Below, piece after piece: positions 1 through 10,460 of a stretch of 64,000 bases of DNA; the stretch's first letter is position 1; every line of letters starts with the position of its first letter. Position numbers and translations under genes: made by a program. The notes under the pieces were generated by a model. It was given only the letters and a program-made list of their open reading frames with translations. It was not told the DNA's origin and did no database searches. Origin of the DNA: Antrihabitans stalactiti (GTDB taxonomy: Bacteria; Actinomycetota; Actinomycetes; Mycobacteriales; Mycobacteriaceae); assembly GCF_012932915.1 (NCBI RefSeq), contig NZ_VCQU01000006.1, positions 62,001 through 126,000 on the forward strand, written 5' to 3'.

Positions 1-1
1 C

Positions 2-1426
2 TTCTTGCGTGGCTTCAGTGAAGCTATCGGCATCGCAGTAGCGCTCGTCGGTGTATTTCTCGCGCTCAACTTCGTCGTGGTCGTCGTCGGCATGGCCAAA
101 ATTCTGTCGGCCGAGTCGCTGGTGACCGACTGGACGCACGCGATGACCGCAGAGCACGGCAGTCCGTGGGCGATGCTCGGTGTCTCGTTGCTCGTGTTCC
201 CGAAACTGGCGCTAGGCCTCTCGGGTTTCGAGACTGGCGTCGCCGTGATGCCGCAGATCAAAGGCGACCCGGGCGATACCGACGAAGTGCCCACCGGGCG
301 GATCCGCGGTGCCCGCCACCTGCTCCTCACGTCAGCGTTGATCATGAGCGGATTCCTCGTCGTCACGAGCTTCATGACGACCGTCTTGATTCCCGAGGAC
401 GAATTCAAAGCTGGTGGCGAGGCGAACGGTCGAGCGCTCGCGTACTTGGCGCACAAGCATCTCGGCGAAATATTCGGCACCGCCTACGACGTGAGCACGA
501 TCGCGATCCTCTGGTTCGCCGGTGCCTCGGCGATGGCCGGTTTGCTGAATCTGGTTCCGCGTTACCTGCCGCGATTCGGGATGGCGCCCGAGTGGGGCCA
601 GGCGGTGCGGCCGCTGGTGCTGGTGTTCGCCGTCGCGTCGTTCGGGATCACGTGGTATTTCGACGCCGATGTCGACGCGCAGGGTTCGGCGTACGCGACC
701 GGCGTGTTGGTTCTCATCACGTCGGCGTCGGTCGCGGTCGCATTGTCAGCCGCTCGAAAAGGCGAGCACGCCAAGACAGTCGGCTTCGCGCTGGTTGCAG
801 TGGTCTTCGTCTACACGACGATCGCGAACATTTTCGAGCGCCCCGAAGGTTTGCAGATCGCGATCCTGTTCGTCCTCGCAATCGTGACCGTGTCGTTCGT
901 GTCGAGAATCCTTCGGTCGTTCGAGCTGCGCGCGATCGAGGTCACTTTCGACGATGCCGCGCTGGAGTTGCTGGAGGACGCCGCGGAGTACGGCGCCATT
1001 CGGATCGTCACGCACGACAACGAGGACGTCAGCGAGGCCGAATACCGCGACAAGGAAGCAACTCAGCGGCGGGAGAGTCGGCTCCCCGGCGCCGAGCCCA
1101 TCGTGTTTCTCGAGGTGACCATCGTCGACGCATCGGAGTTCAGCACCGACATCCACGTGCGCGGCAGGCATCAGGGCGAGTACCGGATTCTCTGCGTCGA
1201 CAGTGCTGTCATCCCGAATACGATCGCCGCGATCCTGCTAGCGATCCGCGACCGCTTCGGCACGATTCCGCACGTCTACTTCGAATGGACCGAGGGAAAC
1301 CCCGTCGTCAACTTGCTGAAATTCCTGTTCGTTGGCGAAGGCGAGGTCGCGCCGGTAACCCGCGAAGTGCTGCGCCGCGCCGAACCTGACATCGAGCGCC
1401 GTCCGCACGTTCACGTCGACAGTTAG
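2..1426 (+). CDS. APC-family amino acid permease, C-terminal part (5' end outside window)
   Basis: The reading frame is open from the left edge, so the N-terminus is missing. What remains is about 474 residues: several hydrophobic membrane segments (roughly residues 5-35, 55-75, 100-125, 165-185, 205-220, 235-250, 260-300) followed by a soluble tail of about 150 residues. The N-terminal remnant ([10 protein letters not shown], then a long hydrophobic helix) and the LGLSGFETG stretch are typical of APC-superfamily amino acid/polyamine transporters. The substrate cannot be read from the sequence. The soluble tail is longer than in basic APC permeases and may be regulatory (inference). The gene is convergent with the helicase gene and their stop codons overlap (the TAG ends at 1426, the opposite stop spans 1423-1425). 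Confidence 0.8.
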   Translation, partial: FLRGFSEAIGIAVALVGVFLALNFVVVVVGMAKILSAESLVTDWTHAMTAEHGSPWAMLGVSLLVFPKLALGLSGFETGVAVMPQIKGDPGDTDEVPTGRIRGARHLLLTSALIMSGFLVVTSFMTTVLIPEDEFKAGGEANGRALAYLAHKHLGEIFGTAYDVSTIAILWFAGASAMAGLLNLVPRYLPRFGMAPEWGQAVRPLVLVFAVASFGITWYFDADVDAQGSAYATGVLVLITSASVAVALSAARKGEHAKTVGFALVAVVFVYTTIANIFERPEGLQIAILFVLAIVTVSFVSRILRSFELRAIEVTFDDAALELLEDAAEYGAIRIVTHDNEDVSEAEYRDKEATQRRESRLPGAEPIVFLEVTIVDASEFSTDIHVRGRHQGEYRILCVDSAVIPNTIAAILLAIRDRFGTIPHVYFEWTEGNPVVNLLKFLFVGEGEVAPVTREVLRRAEPDIERRPHVHVDS

Positions 1427-3771
1427 CCGAGTTCCGCGACGACCGCGCTCAACAGGCGAACAGCGCCATCCTTGTCGAGCGGGTGATTTCCGTTGCCGCA
1501 CTTGGGGGATTGGATACAGGACGGGCACCCCGCGCCGCATTCGCAGTCTGCGATGGCGTCGCGCGTTGCGGTCAGCCAGGTCAGGATTTCTTCGTGTCCG
1601 CGATCGGCAAATCCTGCGCCGCCCTGATGCCCGTCGTAGACGAAGACGCTGGGTAGTCCGGTGTCGGGGTGCAGCGCGGTAGACACACCGCCGATATCGC
1701 CGCGGTCGCAGGTCGCGACCAGCGGCAGCAGTCCGATCGCCGCGTGTTCGGCGGCGTGCAATGCGCCAGGAACGCGATCGTCGGGGATTCCCGCAGCTGC
1801 CAACAGCTTTGCCGTCACCGTGTACAGGACCGCGCGAGTGTGCAACGTCTGTACCGGCATATCGAGATCGACCGAGTCCAATACTTGACCGGACAACATC
1901 TTTCGCAAGTAGCCCACTACTTGGCTGTTCACCTCGACCCGCACCAACGAGACCCGGACCTCGCCGTAGCCGTCTTCGGAAAGGACCTCGTCGATAGCGA
2001 TGTCGGTGACCTCTCGCGACATCGTCGTCCACGCTGGTTCCTCTGGATGTACCAGGGCGACAGCATGTTCCAGATCGAGATCGTCGACGACGAACGTTTC
2101 ACCCTGATGGATGTAGACCGCGCCGGTATGCAGCGTGCCAGGAGCGCGCCCGGCCTCGGCGGTACCCAGCATCCGGCCGGATTCGCCGTCGACGATCGCA
2201 ACCGCCGTGCCGATCCCGCCGCGGATGCTGACAGAACCGTGCGGGCTCACCTCGGATGCCACGAACCAACCATGGTTGCGTCGCCGGATCATGCCTTGCT
2301 CGGCGAGTTCGGTCAACACATCCCAGGCGCCGAATTCGTGGACCTCATCGTCGGTCAGCGGCAATTCCAATGCAGCGCACAACATCTGCGGACCGAGTAC
2401 GTAGGGATTGGTCGGGTCGGTGACGGTCGCCTCGACTGGTTTGCTCAGAAGCGCCTCGGGGTGGTTGACGAGGTAGGTGTCGAGCGGGTCGTCGCGCGCA
2501 ATCAAGACGACGAGCGAGCCTTGTCCGCGCCGGCCGGACCGCCCGGCCTGCTGCCAGAACGACGCGCGTGTTCCGGGAAACCCCGCTACGACGACAGCGT
2601 CGAGTCCGGCGATGTCGACGCCCAATTCCAATGCGTTGGTGGTGGCAACACCGAGCAGCGATCCGTCTGCGAGGGCGGCCTCCAACTTCCGCCGATCCTC
2701 CGGCAGGTAGCCCGCGCGATAGGCCGCAATTCGTTGGGCCAGTTCGGGATCCACTTCCGTCAGCAACCGCGCGGTGGTCATCGCAGTCAACTCGGCGCCA
2801 CGGCGGGAGCGGACGAAGGTCAGCGTTCGCGCACCTTCGACCAGCAGGTCCGCCATGATTCGCGATGCCTCGGACACCACCGACCGGCGCACTGGCGCGC
2901 CGTTCTCACCTTTCACATGCTCGAGCAGCGGGGGCTCCCAGAGCGCAACGGTCCGGGGTCCGTGTGGCGAGCCATCATCGGTCACGCCGATGCAGGGCGC
3001 GCCGATGAGCCGGGCGGCTGCGGCGGCGGGATTCGCTGTCGTCGCGCTGGCGAGGATGAAGACCGGCTCCGCACCGTAGCGGGCAGCGATGCGGCGGAGT
3101 CGTCGCAGCACCAACGCGACGTTCGAGCCGAATACGCCGCGGTAGTAATGGCATTCGTCGACGACCACATAGCGCAACCTGCGAAAGAAATGTGCCCAGC
3201 GCGTGTGCGACTGCAGGATCCCGATGTGCAGCATGTCGGGATTTGTGAAGATCCAGCGCGCATTGGTACGTACCCATTGCCTGACCTCGGACGGGGTATC
3301 GCCGTCGTAGGCGACCGGGCTGACCCCGCGCAGTTCCGGTTCGGCGGCCGTAAGTTCCTCGACCGCGCGGAGTTGGTCTGCGCCCAATGCCTTGGTCGGC
3401 GCGAGATAGAGCGCCGTGGTGAGCGGATCCTGTTGCAGTGTCGTAAGAATCGGCAATTGGTAAGCAAGCGATTTACCCGACGCGGTCCCGGTCGACACGA
3501 CGACGTTGTGTCCCGCTGCGGCGAGCGACGCGGCCCGGATCTGGTGTGCCCACGGCTCTCGGACGCCGGATTCCGTCATCGCTCGGACCACGGTGGGTGA
3601 GGCCCACGTCGGCCATTCGGCTACTTGCGCAATGCGTGCGGGCAGGTCGGCGAAGTGCTTGAGCGGATCCTCGTCAGCGGGCGTGCCTACGAGGACACGA
3701 TTGAGCAACGATCGGCCGTAGCTGAGGTCGCTCGCATCGCCATGGTCCGACGACCCGAACTGCGTGGTCAA
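1423..3771 (-). CDS. DEAD/DEAH-box helicase with C-terminal DUF1998 (YprA/MrfA-like)
   Basis: A 782-residue superfamily 2 helicase, probably acting in DNA repair; MrfA/YprA proteins of this architecture are 3'-5' DNA helicases. Visible motifs are Walker A (GTASGKS), motif II DECH, motif III ASATT and motif [11 protein letters not shown]. The C-terminus has a DUF1998 cysteine cluster ([10 protein letters not shown]...KCGNGNHP) expected to bind metal. The TTG start at 3771 is preceded by GGAG at a normal distance; no in-frame ATG lies nearby. In mycobacteria a helicase of this type (Rv3649) lies beside cspA and topA, as here, which supports orthology. It is transcribed away from cspA. Confidence 0.9.
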   Translation of the reverse strand: MTTQFGSSDHGDASDLSYGRSLLNRVLVGTPADEDPLKHFADLPARIAQVAEWPTWASPTVVRAMTESGVREPWAHQIRAASLAAAGHNVVVSTGTASGKSLAYQLPILTTLQQDPLTTALYLAPTKALGADQLRAVEELTAAEPELRGVSPVAYDGDTPSEVRQWVRTNARWIFTNPDMLHIGILQSHTRWAHFFRRLRYVVVDECHYYRGVFGSNVALVLRRLRRIAARYGAEPVFILASATTANPAAAAARLIGAPCIGVTDDGSPHGPRTVALWEPPLLEHVKGENGAPVRRSVVSEASRIMADLLVEGARTLTFVRSRRGAELTAMTTARLLTEVDPELAQRIAAYRAGYLPEDRRKLEAALADGSLLGVATTNALELGVDIAGLDAVVVAGFPGTRASFWQQAGRSGRRGQGSLVVLIARDDPLDTYLVNHPEALLSKPVEATVTDPTNPYVLGPQMLCAALELPLTDDEVHEFGAWDVLTELAEQGMIRRRNHGWFVASEVSPHGSVSIRGGIGTAVAIVDGESGRMLGTAEAGRAPGTLHTGAVYIHQGETFVVDDLDLEHAVALVHPEEPAWTTMSREVTDIAIDEVLSEDGYGEVRVSLVRVEVNSQVVGYLRKMLSGQVLDSVDLDMPVQTLHTRAVLYTVTAKLLAAAGIPDDRVPGALHAAEHAAIGLLPLVATCDRGDIGGVSTALHPDTGLPSVFVYDGHQGGAGFADRGHEEILTWLTATRDAIADCECGAGCPSCIQSPKCGNGNHPLDKDGAVRLLSAVVAELG

Positions 3772-4204
3772 TTGTTACTCCGCAAGATGGGCAACGGAAG
3801 CGAGGAAATGGTCTCGCGTCCACTCGAGACCAGCACATTCGATGCTATACGCGCGGTCGCTCGACGACGCGTTGCCCGACCTAGCGGCCGTTATCGAATA
3901 ACAAACAGACCGCTTGTCCAGATTCGCGCGCACTAGCCCTCACCTGCGCTTTCACAAGATCAACTAATTTTCGAAATGTTTGTTGCTCGACTGTCGCGTC
4001 CGTCGAACTCATGGTTGACTGACTTCTGGTCGCAGCTTCTGTGTTCGTAGGCTCTCAATGTGCAAGCGCTCGCAGGATCGTTGTTGCGAGCGGTGTGCTT
4101 GATGCTTTTTCTCTTCGGGGGAAGTCGGAAGTACAACGGTCGGAACGGGCCCGGTGGGCAGTGAGCGCCGTCCGCCGATTCCGGTTAGAAAGAGAAGGAA
4201 AAGC
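3772..4204. other. Divergent intergenic region, helicase / cspA, with probable long cspA leader
   Basis: This 433-nt non-coding stretch separates the divergent helicase and cspA genes. A TTGACT hexamer at 4015-4020 is a plausible -35 element for cspA. No convincing -10 hexamer lies at ideal spacing; TGTGTT at 4040-4045 is weak. If transcription starts near 4050, the cspA leader would be about 150 nt, in line with the long structured 5' leaders of cold-shock mRNAs (inference). No coding signal was seen. Confidence 0.35.
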
Positions 4205-4408
4205 ATGGCACAGGGCACTGTGAAGTGGTTCAACGCGGAGAAGGGCTTCGGCTTCATCGCTCCAGAAGACGGTTCGGCTGACGTCTTCGTTCACTACTCC
4301 GAGATTCAGGGCAGCGGTTTCCGCACCCTCGAGGAGAACCAGCGCGTCGAGTTCGAGGTCGGTCAGGGCACCAAGGGCCCGCAGGCCACCGGCGTGCGCG
4401 CAGTCTAG
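4205..4408 (+). CDS. cspA: Cold-shock protein CspA
   Basis: A 67-residue single cold-shock domain, the normal length for bacterial Csp. It begins [10 protein letters not shown] and contains RNP1 (KGFGFI) and RNP2 (DVFVHY), the aromatic single-strand RNA/DNA binding motifs. It is expected to act as a cytoplasmic RNA chaperone. The ATG at 4205 is chosen because it has an AAGGAA-type ribosome-binding site just upstream and matches the family N-terminus; an in-frame upstream extension from 4154 is not family-like. The gene is followed by a strong hairpin terminator, so it is probably monocistronic. Confidence 0.97.
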   Translation: MAQGTVKWFNAEKGFGFIAPEDGSADVFVHYSEIQGSGFRTLEENQRVEFEVGQGTKGPQATGVRAV

Positions 4409-4476
4409 ATCGAGTCGTTCGTATTCGATCTGCATCCAGATGGGTCGGGGATAAGACCTATTAATAGCCCGCCCAG

Positions 4477-4512
4477 CTCGTCCCTCATCACCTTTCGGTG
4501 GTGGGGGACGAG
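4477..4512 (+). terminator. Hairpin terminator after cspA
   Basis: A 16-bp stem (4477-4492 with 4497-4512) closed by a TTTC loop. All pairs form, two of them as G-T/G-U wobbles. There is no long T tract, as is common for actinobacterial terminators. It lies 68 nt after the cspA stop and ahead of the next gene. Confidence 0.75.
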
Positions 4513-4587
4513 TCGGTTGTAGGCCATGCGTGGGTGCGCTGCCGTGTCGACGGCGGCGGCGGAGCGGCCGTAACCTACTGTCTCGGT

Positions 4588-5172
4588 GTGGGCCAGCTCT
4601 CATTCTTCTCTGCGGAGTCGGTCCCGCCTGCGATAACGGATCTGAGCGGACTGCTGGCGGGGCCCGGGCAAGTCGTCACATCCGGACCGGGTGCGCGCGT
4701 GTCGGTGGTTGTCGACGCGGACTGGCGGACGAGGCCGATCGCTGTGCTGATCGAAGAGACCGGTTGCAGCGCGGAGATCACGACGTCGGACGAAGGTCAT
4801 CCGCTGGTGCGGACCGCCGTCGACGAAGCCTTGGCTCCACTGGCATCGCAGTGGACGCGCGGAGCGATCAAGTCGGTTCCATTGGGCTGGGTACCCGGAC
4901 CGCGCGAGCTGCGAATCTGGGCTCTGGCCGCGGGTTATGGCGAAAACGGAGGCGAGCGATTCGTGCTCGGACTCGACCCTCGAGCACCCGATACGCACGC
5001 GCCGCTCGCGCAAGCGCTCATTCGCGCAGGAATTGCGCCGACTATGATCGGTACCAGAGGCGCCAATCCGGGCTTGCGAATAACCGGCCGAAGACGGCTG
5101 ACGCGGCTGGCTGAGAACATCGGCGAACCGCCCCCGGATGTGGATCCAGCCATCGGCTGGCCCCTGTGGTAA
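4588..5172 (+). CDS. Conserved actinobacterial protein (Rv3647c-like), function unknown
   Basis: A 194-residue soluble protein found between cspA and topA in mycobacteria (Rv3647c by position and by the GQLSFFSAE start, from memory). The frame can be opened at a GTG at 4498, but that codon lies inside the cspA terminator, so the GTG at 4588 is the better start. Features include an N-terminal QLSFFSAE stretch and a C-terminal region rich in Arg (RITGRRRLTRLAENIGEPP). No enzyme motif is recognisable. The conserved position beside topA hints at a nucleic-acid-related role, which is only inference. Confidence 0.8.
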   Translation: MGQLSFFSAESVPPAITDLSGLLAGPGQVVTSGPGARVSVVVDADWRTRPIAVLIEETGCSAEITTSDEGHPLVRTAVDEALAPLASQWTRGAIKSVPLGWVPGPRELRIWALAAGYGENGGERFVLGLDPRAPDTHAPLAQALIRAGIAPTMIGTRGANPGLRITGRRRLTRLAENIGEPPPDVDPAIGWPLW

Positions 5173-5267
5173 CGGGGCGTAGACGGCTGAACTGCGAGTA
5201 TGCGCGTACTGTGTGTAACTCTGTAGGTCGCCGGGCTCAGGTGTAACGAGTCTGCGAAGGCGTCCAG

Positions 5268-5281
5268 CGCATATTTATGCG
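5268..5281. promoter_or_regulatory. Short palindrome upstream of topA
   Basis: CGCATA-TT-TATGCG is a perfect 6+6 inverted repeat 33 nt before the topA start. It could be an operator or part of a supercoiling-sensitive promoter; the sequence alone does not decide. Confidence 0.3.
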
Positions 5282-5313
5282 AAGCGCGGAACGATTGAAA
5301 GGTACGGCAGCAG

Positions 5314-8166
5314 GTGGCTACACGGGAGAAAGGGGCGACGAGCGGAACGTCCGGCACTGGCCGAAATCCGCGTCGCCTCGTGATCGTCGAGTCACCGACG
5401 AAGGCTCGAAAAATTGCCCCCTACCTGGGGCGGGATTACGTTGTCGAGGCGTCGGTCGGCCATATTCGTGACCTTCCACGCGGTGCGGCCGACGTGCCTG
5501 CCAAATATAAGGGCGAGTCCTGGGCCCGTCTCGGCGTCGACGTCGACCACGATTTCGAGGCGCTCTATGTCGTCAGTCCTGACAAGCGTGCGAAGGTCAC
5601 CGAACTCAAGTCCTTGCTGAAGGACGCCGACGAACTCTTCCTCGCCACCGACCCTGACCGCGAGGGCGAAGCAATCGCCTGGCACCTGCTCGAAACGCTC
5701 AAGCCGAAGGTGCCTGTGCGCCGGATGGTCTTCCACGAGATAACCGAGTCAGCGATTCGCGCCGCAGCGAACGACACCCGCGAACTGGACAACGACCTCG
5801 TCGACGCCCAGGAAACCCGCCGCATCCTCGACCGCCTGTACGGCTACGAGGTCAGCCCGGTGTTGTGGAAGAAAGTCATGCCGAAGCTCTCGGCAGGGCG
5901 CGTGCAGTCGGTGGCGACGCGTGTCGTCGTCTCTCGTGAGCGCGACCGCATGGCCTTCCGCTCGGCCGAGTACTGGGACATCCTCGCCAAGCTCGATGCA
6001 GGAGAAAAGGCCAGCCCGCGGACGTTCGGTGCCCGCCTTGTCAGCGTCGACGGCTCTCGCGTTGCGCAAGGTCGCGATTTCGGCGCGGACGGCCAACTGA
6101 AGTCCAGCTCGGTCACTGTTATCGACGAGCCGTATGCGCGCCGCCTCGCCGAAGCGCTCGGCGGCGTCGACCTGGTCGTCTCGTCGGCCGAGTCCAAGCC
6201 CTACACGCGCAAGCCGTACCCGCCGTTCATGACGTCGACGCTGCAGCAGGAGGCGGGCCGCAAATTGCGGTTCACGTCCGAGCGGACCATGCGCATCGCG
6301 CAGCGTCTGTACGAAAACGGCTACATCACTTACATGCGTACCGACTCGACCACGTTGTCGGAGTCGGCGATCAACGCCGCGCGCGCTCAAGCCACCGATT
6401 TGTACGGTGCCGAGTACGTCCACCCGACGCCGCGGCAGTTCACCCGCAAGGTGAAGAACGCGCAGGAGGCGCACGAGGCGATCCGGCCCGCCGGCGACGT
6501 ATTTGCGACTCCTGGTCAGCTGCACTCGTCGCTCGACACGGACGAGTTCCGGTTGTACGAGCTGATCTGGCAGCGCACGGTCGCGTCGCAGATGGCAGAC
6601 GCCAGGGGTACGACGCTGACCCTTCGCATCGAAGGCACCGCAGGTACCGGCGAAGTCTGTACGTTCTCGGCGTCCGGCCGCACGATCACGTTTGCCGGCT
6701 TCCTCAAGGCATACGTCGAGAGCGTCGACGAACTGGCGGGCGGGCAATCCGACGACGCCGAATCGCGACTGCCCGCACTCGAAGAAGGCCAAGCGGTCAC
6801 GGCGACGGAGTTGGAACCTGACGGCCACACCACCAACCCGCCGGCGCGATACACCGAAGCCTCGCTGATCAAGGCCCTGGAAGAGATGGGGATCGGTCGA
6901 CCGTCGACGTATGCGTCGATCATCAAGACCATCCTCGACCGCGGCTACGTCTACAAGCGCGGTAGTGCTCTCGTTCCGGCGTGGGTCGCCTTCGCCGTAG
7001 TGGGTTTGTTGGAAGCGCATTTCGGCCGCCTCGTCGACTACGACTTCACGGCAGCCATGGAAGACGATCTCGACAAGATCGCCGAAGGGCAAGCGCAGCG
7101 CGGAAACTGGTTGTCCAACTTCTACTTCGGCGGTGACGTCGGTGCCGAGGGCTCGGTCGCACGGTCCGGCGGATTGAAGAAGATGGTCGGTACACGGCTC
7201 GAGGACATCGATGCGCGTGAAGTCAACTCGATCAAGTTGTTCAAGGACGACGAAGGCCGTGACGTCTACGTCCGAGTCGGCCGCTTCGGTCCGTATCTGG
7301 AACGGGCAGTAAAGGATTCGTCCGACGGTGCCGCTCCTGACGCGGTCGTGTCGCAGCGTGCGAACCTGCCAGACGAGTTACCGCCGGACGAACTGACCGT
7401 CGAGTACGCCGAAAAGCTCTTTGCCACACCGCAAGAGGGTCGTGTCCTCGGTGTCGACCCTGCCTCCGGCAACGAAATCGTGGCCAAGGAAGGAAGATTC
7501 GGTCCGTACGTGACCGAGATTTTGCCCGAACCTGAAGCCCCGCAAGAGGATCCGGCCAAGCCGCCGGCGAAGAAGGCCGCGAAGAAGGTGGCGGGTCCGA
7601 AGCCGCGCACTGGCTCGCTGCTCAAATCGATGAGCCTGGAAACGATTACGCTCGAAGACGCGCTGCGTTTGCTCACACTGCCGCGTGTGGTCGGCAACGA
7701 CCCGGCGACGGGCGAGGAGATCACCGCGCAGAACGGCCGCTACGGTCCGTACCTGAAGCGCGGCACCGATTCTCGTTCACTCGCGAACGAAGAGCAGATG
7801 TTCACCGTCACATTGGACGAAGCGGTGCAGATCTACTCCCAGCCCAAACAGCGCGGTCGCCAGGCGTCCACCGCGCCGCCGTTGCGTGAGCTCGGCAAGG
7901 ATTCCGCGACGGACAAGCCGATGGTGATCAAGGACGGCCGGTTCGGTCCGTACGTGACCGACGGTGAGACCAACGCCAGCCTGCGCAAGGGCGACGAAGT
8001 CGAGTCGATCACCGACGCGCGGGCCTCGGAATTGCTTGCCGATCGTCGGGCGCGGGGTCCGGTCGCCAAGAAGACGACCAAGAAAGCGGCGGCCAAGAAG
8101 GCGCCCGCGAAGAAGGCTGCGGCCAAGAAGGCGCCAGCCAAGAAAGTGGCTGCAAAGAAGGCTTGA
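5314..8166 (+). CDS. topA: DNA topoisomerase I (type IA)
   Basis: A 950-residue type IA topoisomerase that relaxes negative supercoils. The TOPRIM domain is at the N-terminus (IVESPTKARKI and the acidic DPDREGE motif). The catalytic tyrosine lies in YMRTDST. Like other actinobacterial TopA proteins it lacks zinc fingers and instead has repeated C-terminal domains (GRFGPYV/GRYGPYL repeats) and a basic tail made of AAKKAPAKK-type repeats, which in mycobacteria aids DNA binding and processivity. The GTG start at 5314 follows GAAAGG. A perfect hairpin follows the stop. Confidence 0.98.
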   Translation: MATREKGATSGTSGTGRNPRRLVIVESPTKARKIAPYLGRDYVVEASVGHIRDLPRGAADVPAKYKGESWARLGVDVDHDFEALYVVSPDKRAKVTELKSLLKDADELFLATDPDREGEAIAWHLLETLKPKVPVRRMVFHEITESAIRAAANDTRELDNDLVDAQETRRILDRLYGYEVSPVLWKKVMPKLSAGRVQSVATRVVVSRERDRMAFRSAEYWDILAKLDAGEKASPRTFGARLVSVDGSRVAQGRDFGADGQLKSSSVTVIDEPYARRLAEALGGVDLVVSSAESKPYTRKPYPPFMTSTLQQEAGRKLRFTSERTMRIAQRLYENGYITYMRTDSTTLSESAINAARAQATDLYGAEYVHPTPRQFTRKVKNAQEAHEAIRPAGDVFATPGQLHSSLDTDEFRLYELIWQRTVASQMADARGTTLTLRIEGTAGTGEVCTFSASGRTITFAGFLKAYVESVDELAGGQSDDAESRLPALEEGQAVTATELEPDGHTTNPPARYTEASLIKALEEMGIGRPSTYASIIKTILDRGYVYKRGSALVPAWVAFAVVGLLEAHFGRLVDYDFTAAMEDDLDKIAEGQAQRGNWLSNFYFGGDVGAEGSVARSGGLKKMVGTRLEDIDAREVNSIKLFKDDEGRDVYVRVGRFGPYLERAVKDSSDGAAPDAVVSQRANLPDELPPDELTVEYAEKLFATPQEGRVLGVDPASGNEIVAKEGRFGPYVTEILPEPEAPQEDPAKPPAKKAAKKVAGPKPRTGSLLKSMSLETITLEDALRLLTLPRVVGNDPATGEEITAQNGRYGPYLKRGTDSRSLANEEQMFTVTLDEAVQIYSQPKQRGRQASTAPPLRELGKDSATDKPMVIKDGRFGPYVTDGETNASLRKGDEVESITDARASELLADRRARGPVAKKTTKKAAAKKAPAKKAAAKKAPAKKVAAKKA

Positions 8167-8190
8167 TTGCGGACAGAAGGTGTCCGCAAT
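8166..8190 (+). terminator. Hairpin terminator after topA
   Basis: A perfect 10-bp stem (ATTGCGGACA / TGTCCGCAAT) with a GAAGG loop begins at the last base of the topA stop codon. Confidence 0.75.
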
Positions 8191-8209
8191 TGCTCATAAC
8201 GTAGTGCTC

Positions 8210-8758
8210 ATGACAAACACGAATGAGCGCACAGAGTTGTTGGCCATGCTTGCTGATCAGCGGAATCTGTTCCGGATCACGCTGCGCAAGATCGACGAGA
8301 ACCAGGCCCGGCAGCGGTCCACGGTGAGCGACCTGACTCTCGGCGGACTGCTCAATCATGTGTCGCATTGCGAAGAACACTGGCTGAATGTGATCGTCGA
8401 GCGCGACGAGAATTCGGCGTTCGACCCGGCGGCTGCGGCCGACGAGTATGCGATCACCGATAGCCAGACCGTCGAGGGCTTGCTGCGGAGATGGGACGAC
8501 ATCGCCGCGCGCACCGAGGAATTGGTGCTTGCGCTGCCGAGTCTCGAAGACCTCGTCCCACTGCCGACCGCGCCGTGGGCCCCCGAGCGTGAATGGTGGT
8601 CTGTGCGGAAGATTCTCCTGCATGTATTCCGCGAGATCGCCCATCATTCGGGCCATGCCGACATCATCAGGGAATCGCTGGACGGTCAGAACTCGACGTA
8701 TGCACGCGTCGACGTCGACGAGGAAACCGTGCAGGCGTGGATGAGTGGCGCCGCGTAG
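8210..8758 (+). CDS. DinB/DUF664-like four-helix protein
   Basis: A 182-residue protein of the DinB/DUF664 fold (relatives include mycothiol-dependent maleylpyruvate isomerase and bacillithiol transferases). Histidines sit where these metalloproteins place their metal triad: in LLNHVSHCEEHW and in the C-terminal REIAHHSGHADI. It may transfer or isomerise thiol adducts, but the substrate is unknown. The ATG at 8210 gives the family N-terminus (ELLAMLADQR). In M. tuberculosis an adenylate cyclase occupies this position, so this gene is a local difference. Confidence 0.8.
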   Translation: MTNTNERTELLAMLADQRNLFRITLRKIDENQARQRSTVSDLTLGGLLNHVSHCEEHWLNVIVERDENSAFDPAAAADEYAITDSQTVEGLLRRWDDIAARTEELVLALPSLEDLVPLPTAPWAPEREWWSVRKILLHVFREIAHHSGHADIIRESLDGQNSTYARVDVDEETVQAWMSGAA

Positions 8759-8793
8759 GCAGTGCGTCGGTACTCGGCACTAGGGTCTGACGT

Positions 8794-9984
8794 GTGGCAG
8801 GTGTCTTCGATCGACTGGTCGGCCAGGAAGCGGTCGAGTCCGAGCTGACGGCCGCGGCCGTCGCGGCACGCCGCGGCGTCGAGGCGGGCTCGGGCATGAC
8901 GCATTCGTGGCTCTTCACCGGACCGCCGGGGTCGGGACGGTCCATCGCAGCGCTGTGCTTCGCCGCGGCGCTGCAATGCACCAACGAGGGCACACCAGGG
9001 TGCGGGCGGTGCCACGCGTGCACGACAACGATGGCTGGGACGCACGGCGACGTGCGGCGGGTGATCCCCGAGGGTCTCAGCATCAGCGTCAAGGAGATGC
9101 GCGGGTATGTGTCGATCGCGGCGCGCAAGCCGAGCACCGGTCGTTGGCAGGTCGTCGTGATCGAGGACGCCGACCGGCTCACCGAAGGTGCCGCCAACGC
9201 GCTGCTGAAGGTCGTCGAAGAACCGCCAGTCCGGACGGTGTTTCTGTTGTGCGCGCCGTCCGTCGATCCCGAGGACATTTCGGTCACGCTGCGGTCGCGA
9301 TGTCGGCACGTCCACCTCGTCACGCCTGGCGTGGAGGCGATCGCGTCGGTGCTGCGCGAACACGATGGACTCGACGAAACGCTGGCTCGGTGGGCAGCGT
9401 CTGTGAGTGGTGGGCATGTCGGCCGCGCGCGGCGCCTCGCGACCGACGACGAAGCGCGTAGCCGCCGGATGCGAGCACTCGGAATCGCAGGTGCCGCAGC
9501 AGGGTCGGATCGAGGATTCGAGGCTGCTGAAGACCTTGTCAAATCTGCCGAGGCCGAAGCCAACGCAATGAGCGCGGCTCGCGACGAACGTGAGACCGAC
9601 GAACTCAAGACAGCATTGGGCGCGGGCGGCACAGGCAAAGGAACCGCGGGTGCGTTGCGTGGGTCGGTCGGCGTGATTCGCGATCTCGAGAAGCGGCAGA
9701 AGTCGCGCGCGACCAGGACCAGTCGCGACTCCCTCGACCGCGCCCTGATGGACCTCGCTGGGCTCTACCGTGACGCTTTGGCGGCGTCGTTCGGCGCACT
9801 GACGACGCCGACTCATCCAGATTTGGCTGACGAAGCAAGGGCGATGGCAAAGCGCGCATCCTCGGAGAAGCTACTTCGCTGCATCGAGGCGATCCTAGAA
9901 TGCCGCGAGGCCATCGATCTGAACGTGAAGCCCAAATATGCCGTCGCCGCAATGGTCGCGGTCTTGGGTCAGGCGGTGCGGTAG
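8794..9984 (+). CDS. holB: DNA polymerase III subunit delta'
   Basis: A 396-residue clamp-loader subunit with an AAA+ N-terminal half: the Walker A-like region FTGPPGSGRS, a zinc-binding CGRCHAC cluster, EDADRLTEGAANALLKVVEEPP, and a sensor-type LRSRCRHV. It helps load the beta sliding clamp during replication. The GTG at 8794 opens with the expected GVFDRLVGQ. Its stop overlaps the next start (TAGTG at 9982-9986), so the PH-domain gene is translationally coupled. Position after topA matches mycobacteria (Rv3644c). Confidence 0.93.
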   Translation: MAGVFDRLVGQEAVESELTAAAVAARRGVEAGSGMTHSWLFTGPPGSGRSIAALCFAAALQCTNEGTPGCGRCHACTTTMAGTHGDVRRVIPEGLSISVKEMRGYVSIAARKPSTGRWQVVVIEDADRLTEGAANALLKVVEEPPVRTVFLLCAPSVDPEDISVTLRSRCRHVHLVTPGVEAIASVLREHDGLDETLARWAASVSGGHVGRARRLATDDEARSRRMRALGIAGAAAGSDRGFEAAEDLVKSAEAEANAMSAARDERETDELKTALGAGGTGKGTAGALRGSVGVIRDLEKRQKSRATRTSRDSLDRALMDLAGLYRDALAASFGALTTPTHPDLADEARAMAKRASSEKLLRCIEAILECREAIDLNVKPKYAVAAMVAVLGQAVR

Positions 9985-10460
9985 TGGCCGCCGATTTCGA
10001 CCCGTTTGCGGTCAAACGGCCCGCACCGGAGTTGTTGCGCTATTACCTGATCGTTTCGGTCATGACGGTCGTCGGCTTTCCATTCGTCTTCCTGCCCTTG
10101 TACTTCCGGTACCGAACGCTTCGGTACGAGTTCGACGGCGAAGGAATGTCGGTCAAGTGGGGCATCCTCTTCCGGCGGGAGATCAACCTCTCGTACCGCC
10201 GCATTCAGGACATTCACCTGACTCGAAACGTCCTGCAGCGCTGGATGGGGCTGGCGACGATCGAGATTCAGAACGCGTCCGGCGGCACGCAGGCAGCGAC
10301 GAAGATCGACGGGGTCATCCAAGCGGAAGCATTGCGCGACTTTCTCTACAGCAGGATGCGCGGAGCCCACGCCGACGAGGAATCACATCGCGGCGCTGAC
10401 GGCGACGAGGTGTTGGTGCTGCTGCGCGAAATTCGCGACGAGATGCGGCGCCGCCCATGA
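9984..10460 (+). CDS. Membrane PH-domain protein (bPH2/YdbS-like), first of a pair
   Basis: A 158-residue protein with a hydrophobic hairpin near residues 20-42 followed by a bacterial PH (bPH2) domain; the pattern RREINLSYRRIQDIHL is typical of YdbS-like proteins. The GTG at 9984 shares one base with the holB stop, so it is co-translated with holB. It also overlaps the next PH-domain gene by four bases (ATGA at 10457). The pair probably forms a membrane complex; the biological role is unknown. Confidence 0.82.
   Translation: MAADFDPFAVKRPAPELLRYYLIVSVMTVVGFPFVFLPLYFRYRTLRYEFDGEGMSVKWGILFRREINLSYRRIQDIHLTRNVLQRWMGLATIEIQNASGGTQAATKIDGVIQAEALRDFLYSRMRGAHADEESHRGADGDEVLVLLREIRDEMRRRP

Noticed and set aside
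1669-3600. Long open frame opposite the helicase gene
   Set aside because: It is composed of Arg/Gly-rich, motif-free sequence on the antisense strand of a clear helicase; a by-product of high GC.
4498-4587. In-frame extension of the Rv3647c-like protein from a GTG at 4498
   Set aside because: The codon lies inside the cspA terminator hairpin and the added residues are unlike the family start; the GTG at 4588 fits better.
5749-7092. Long minus-strand frame opposite topA
   Set aside because: Arg-rich and without family features; it mirrors the topA codon pattern.
8047-8163. Lys/Ala-rich end of topA as a separate low-complexity repeat element
   Set aside because: This basic tail is a normal feature of actinobacterial topoisomerase I.
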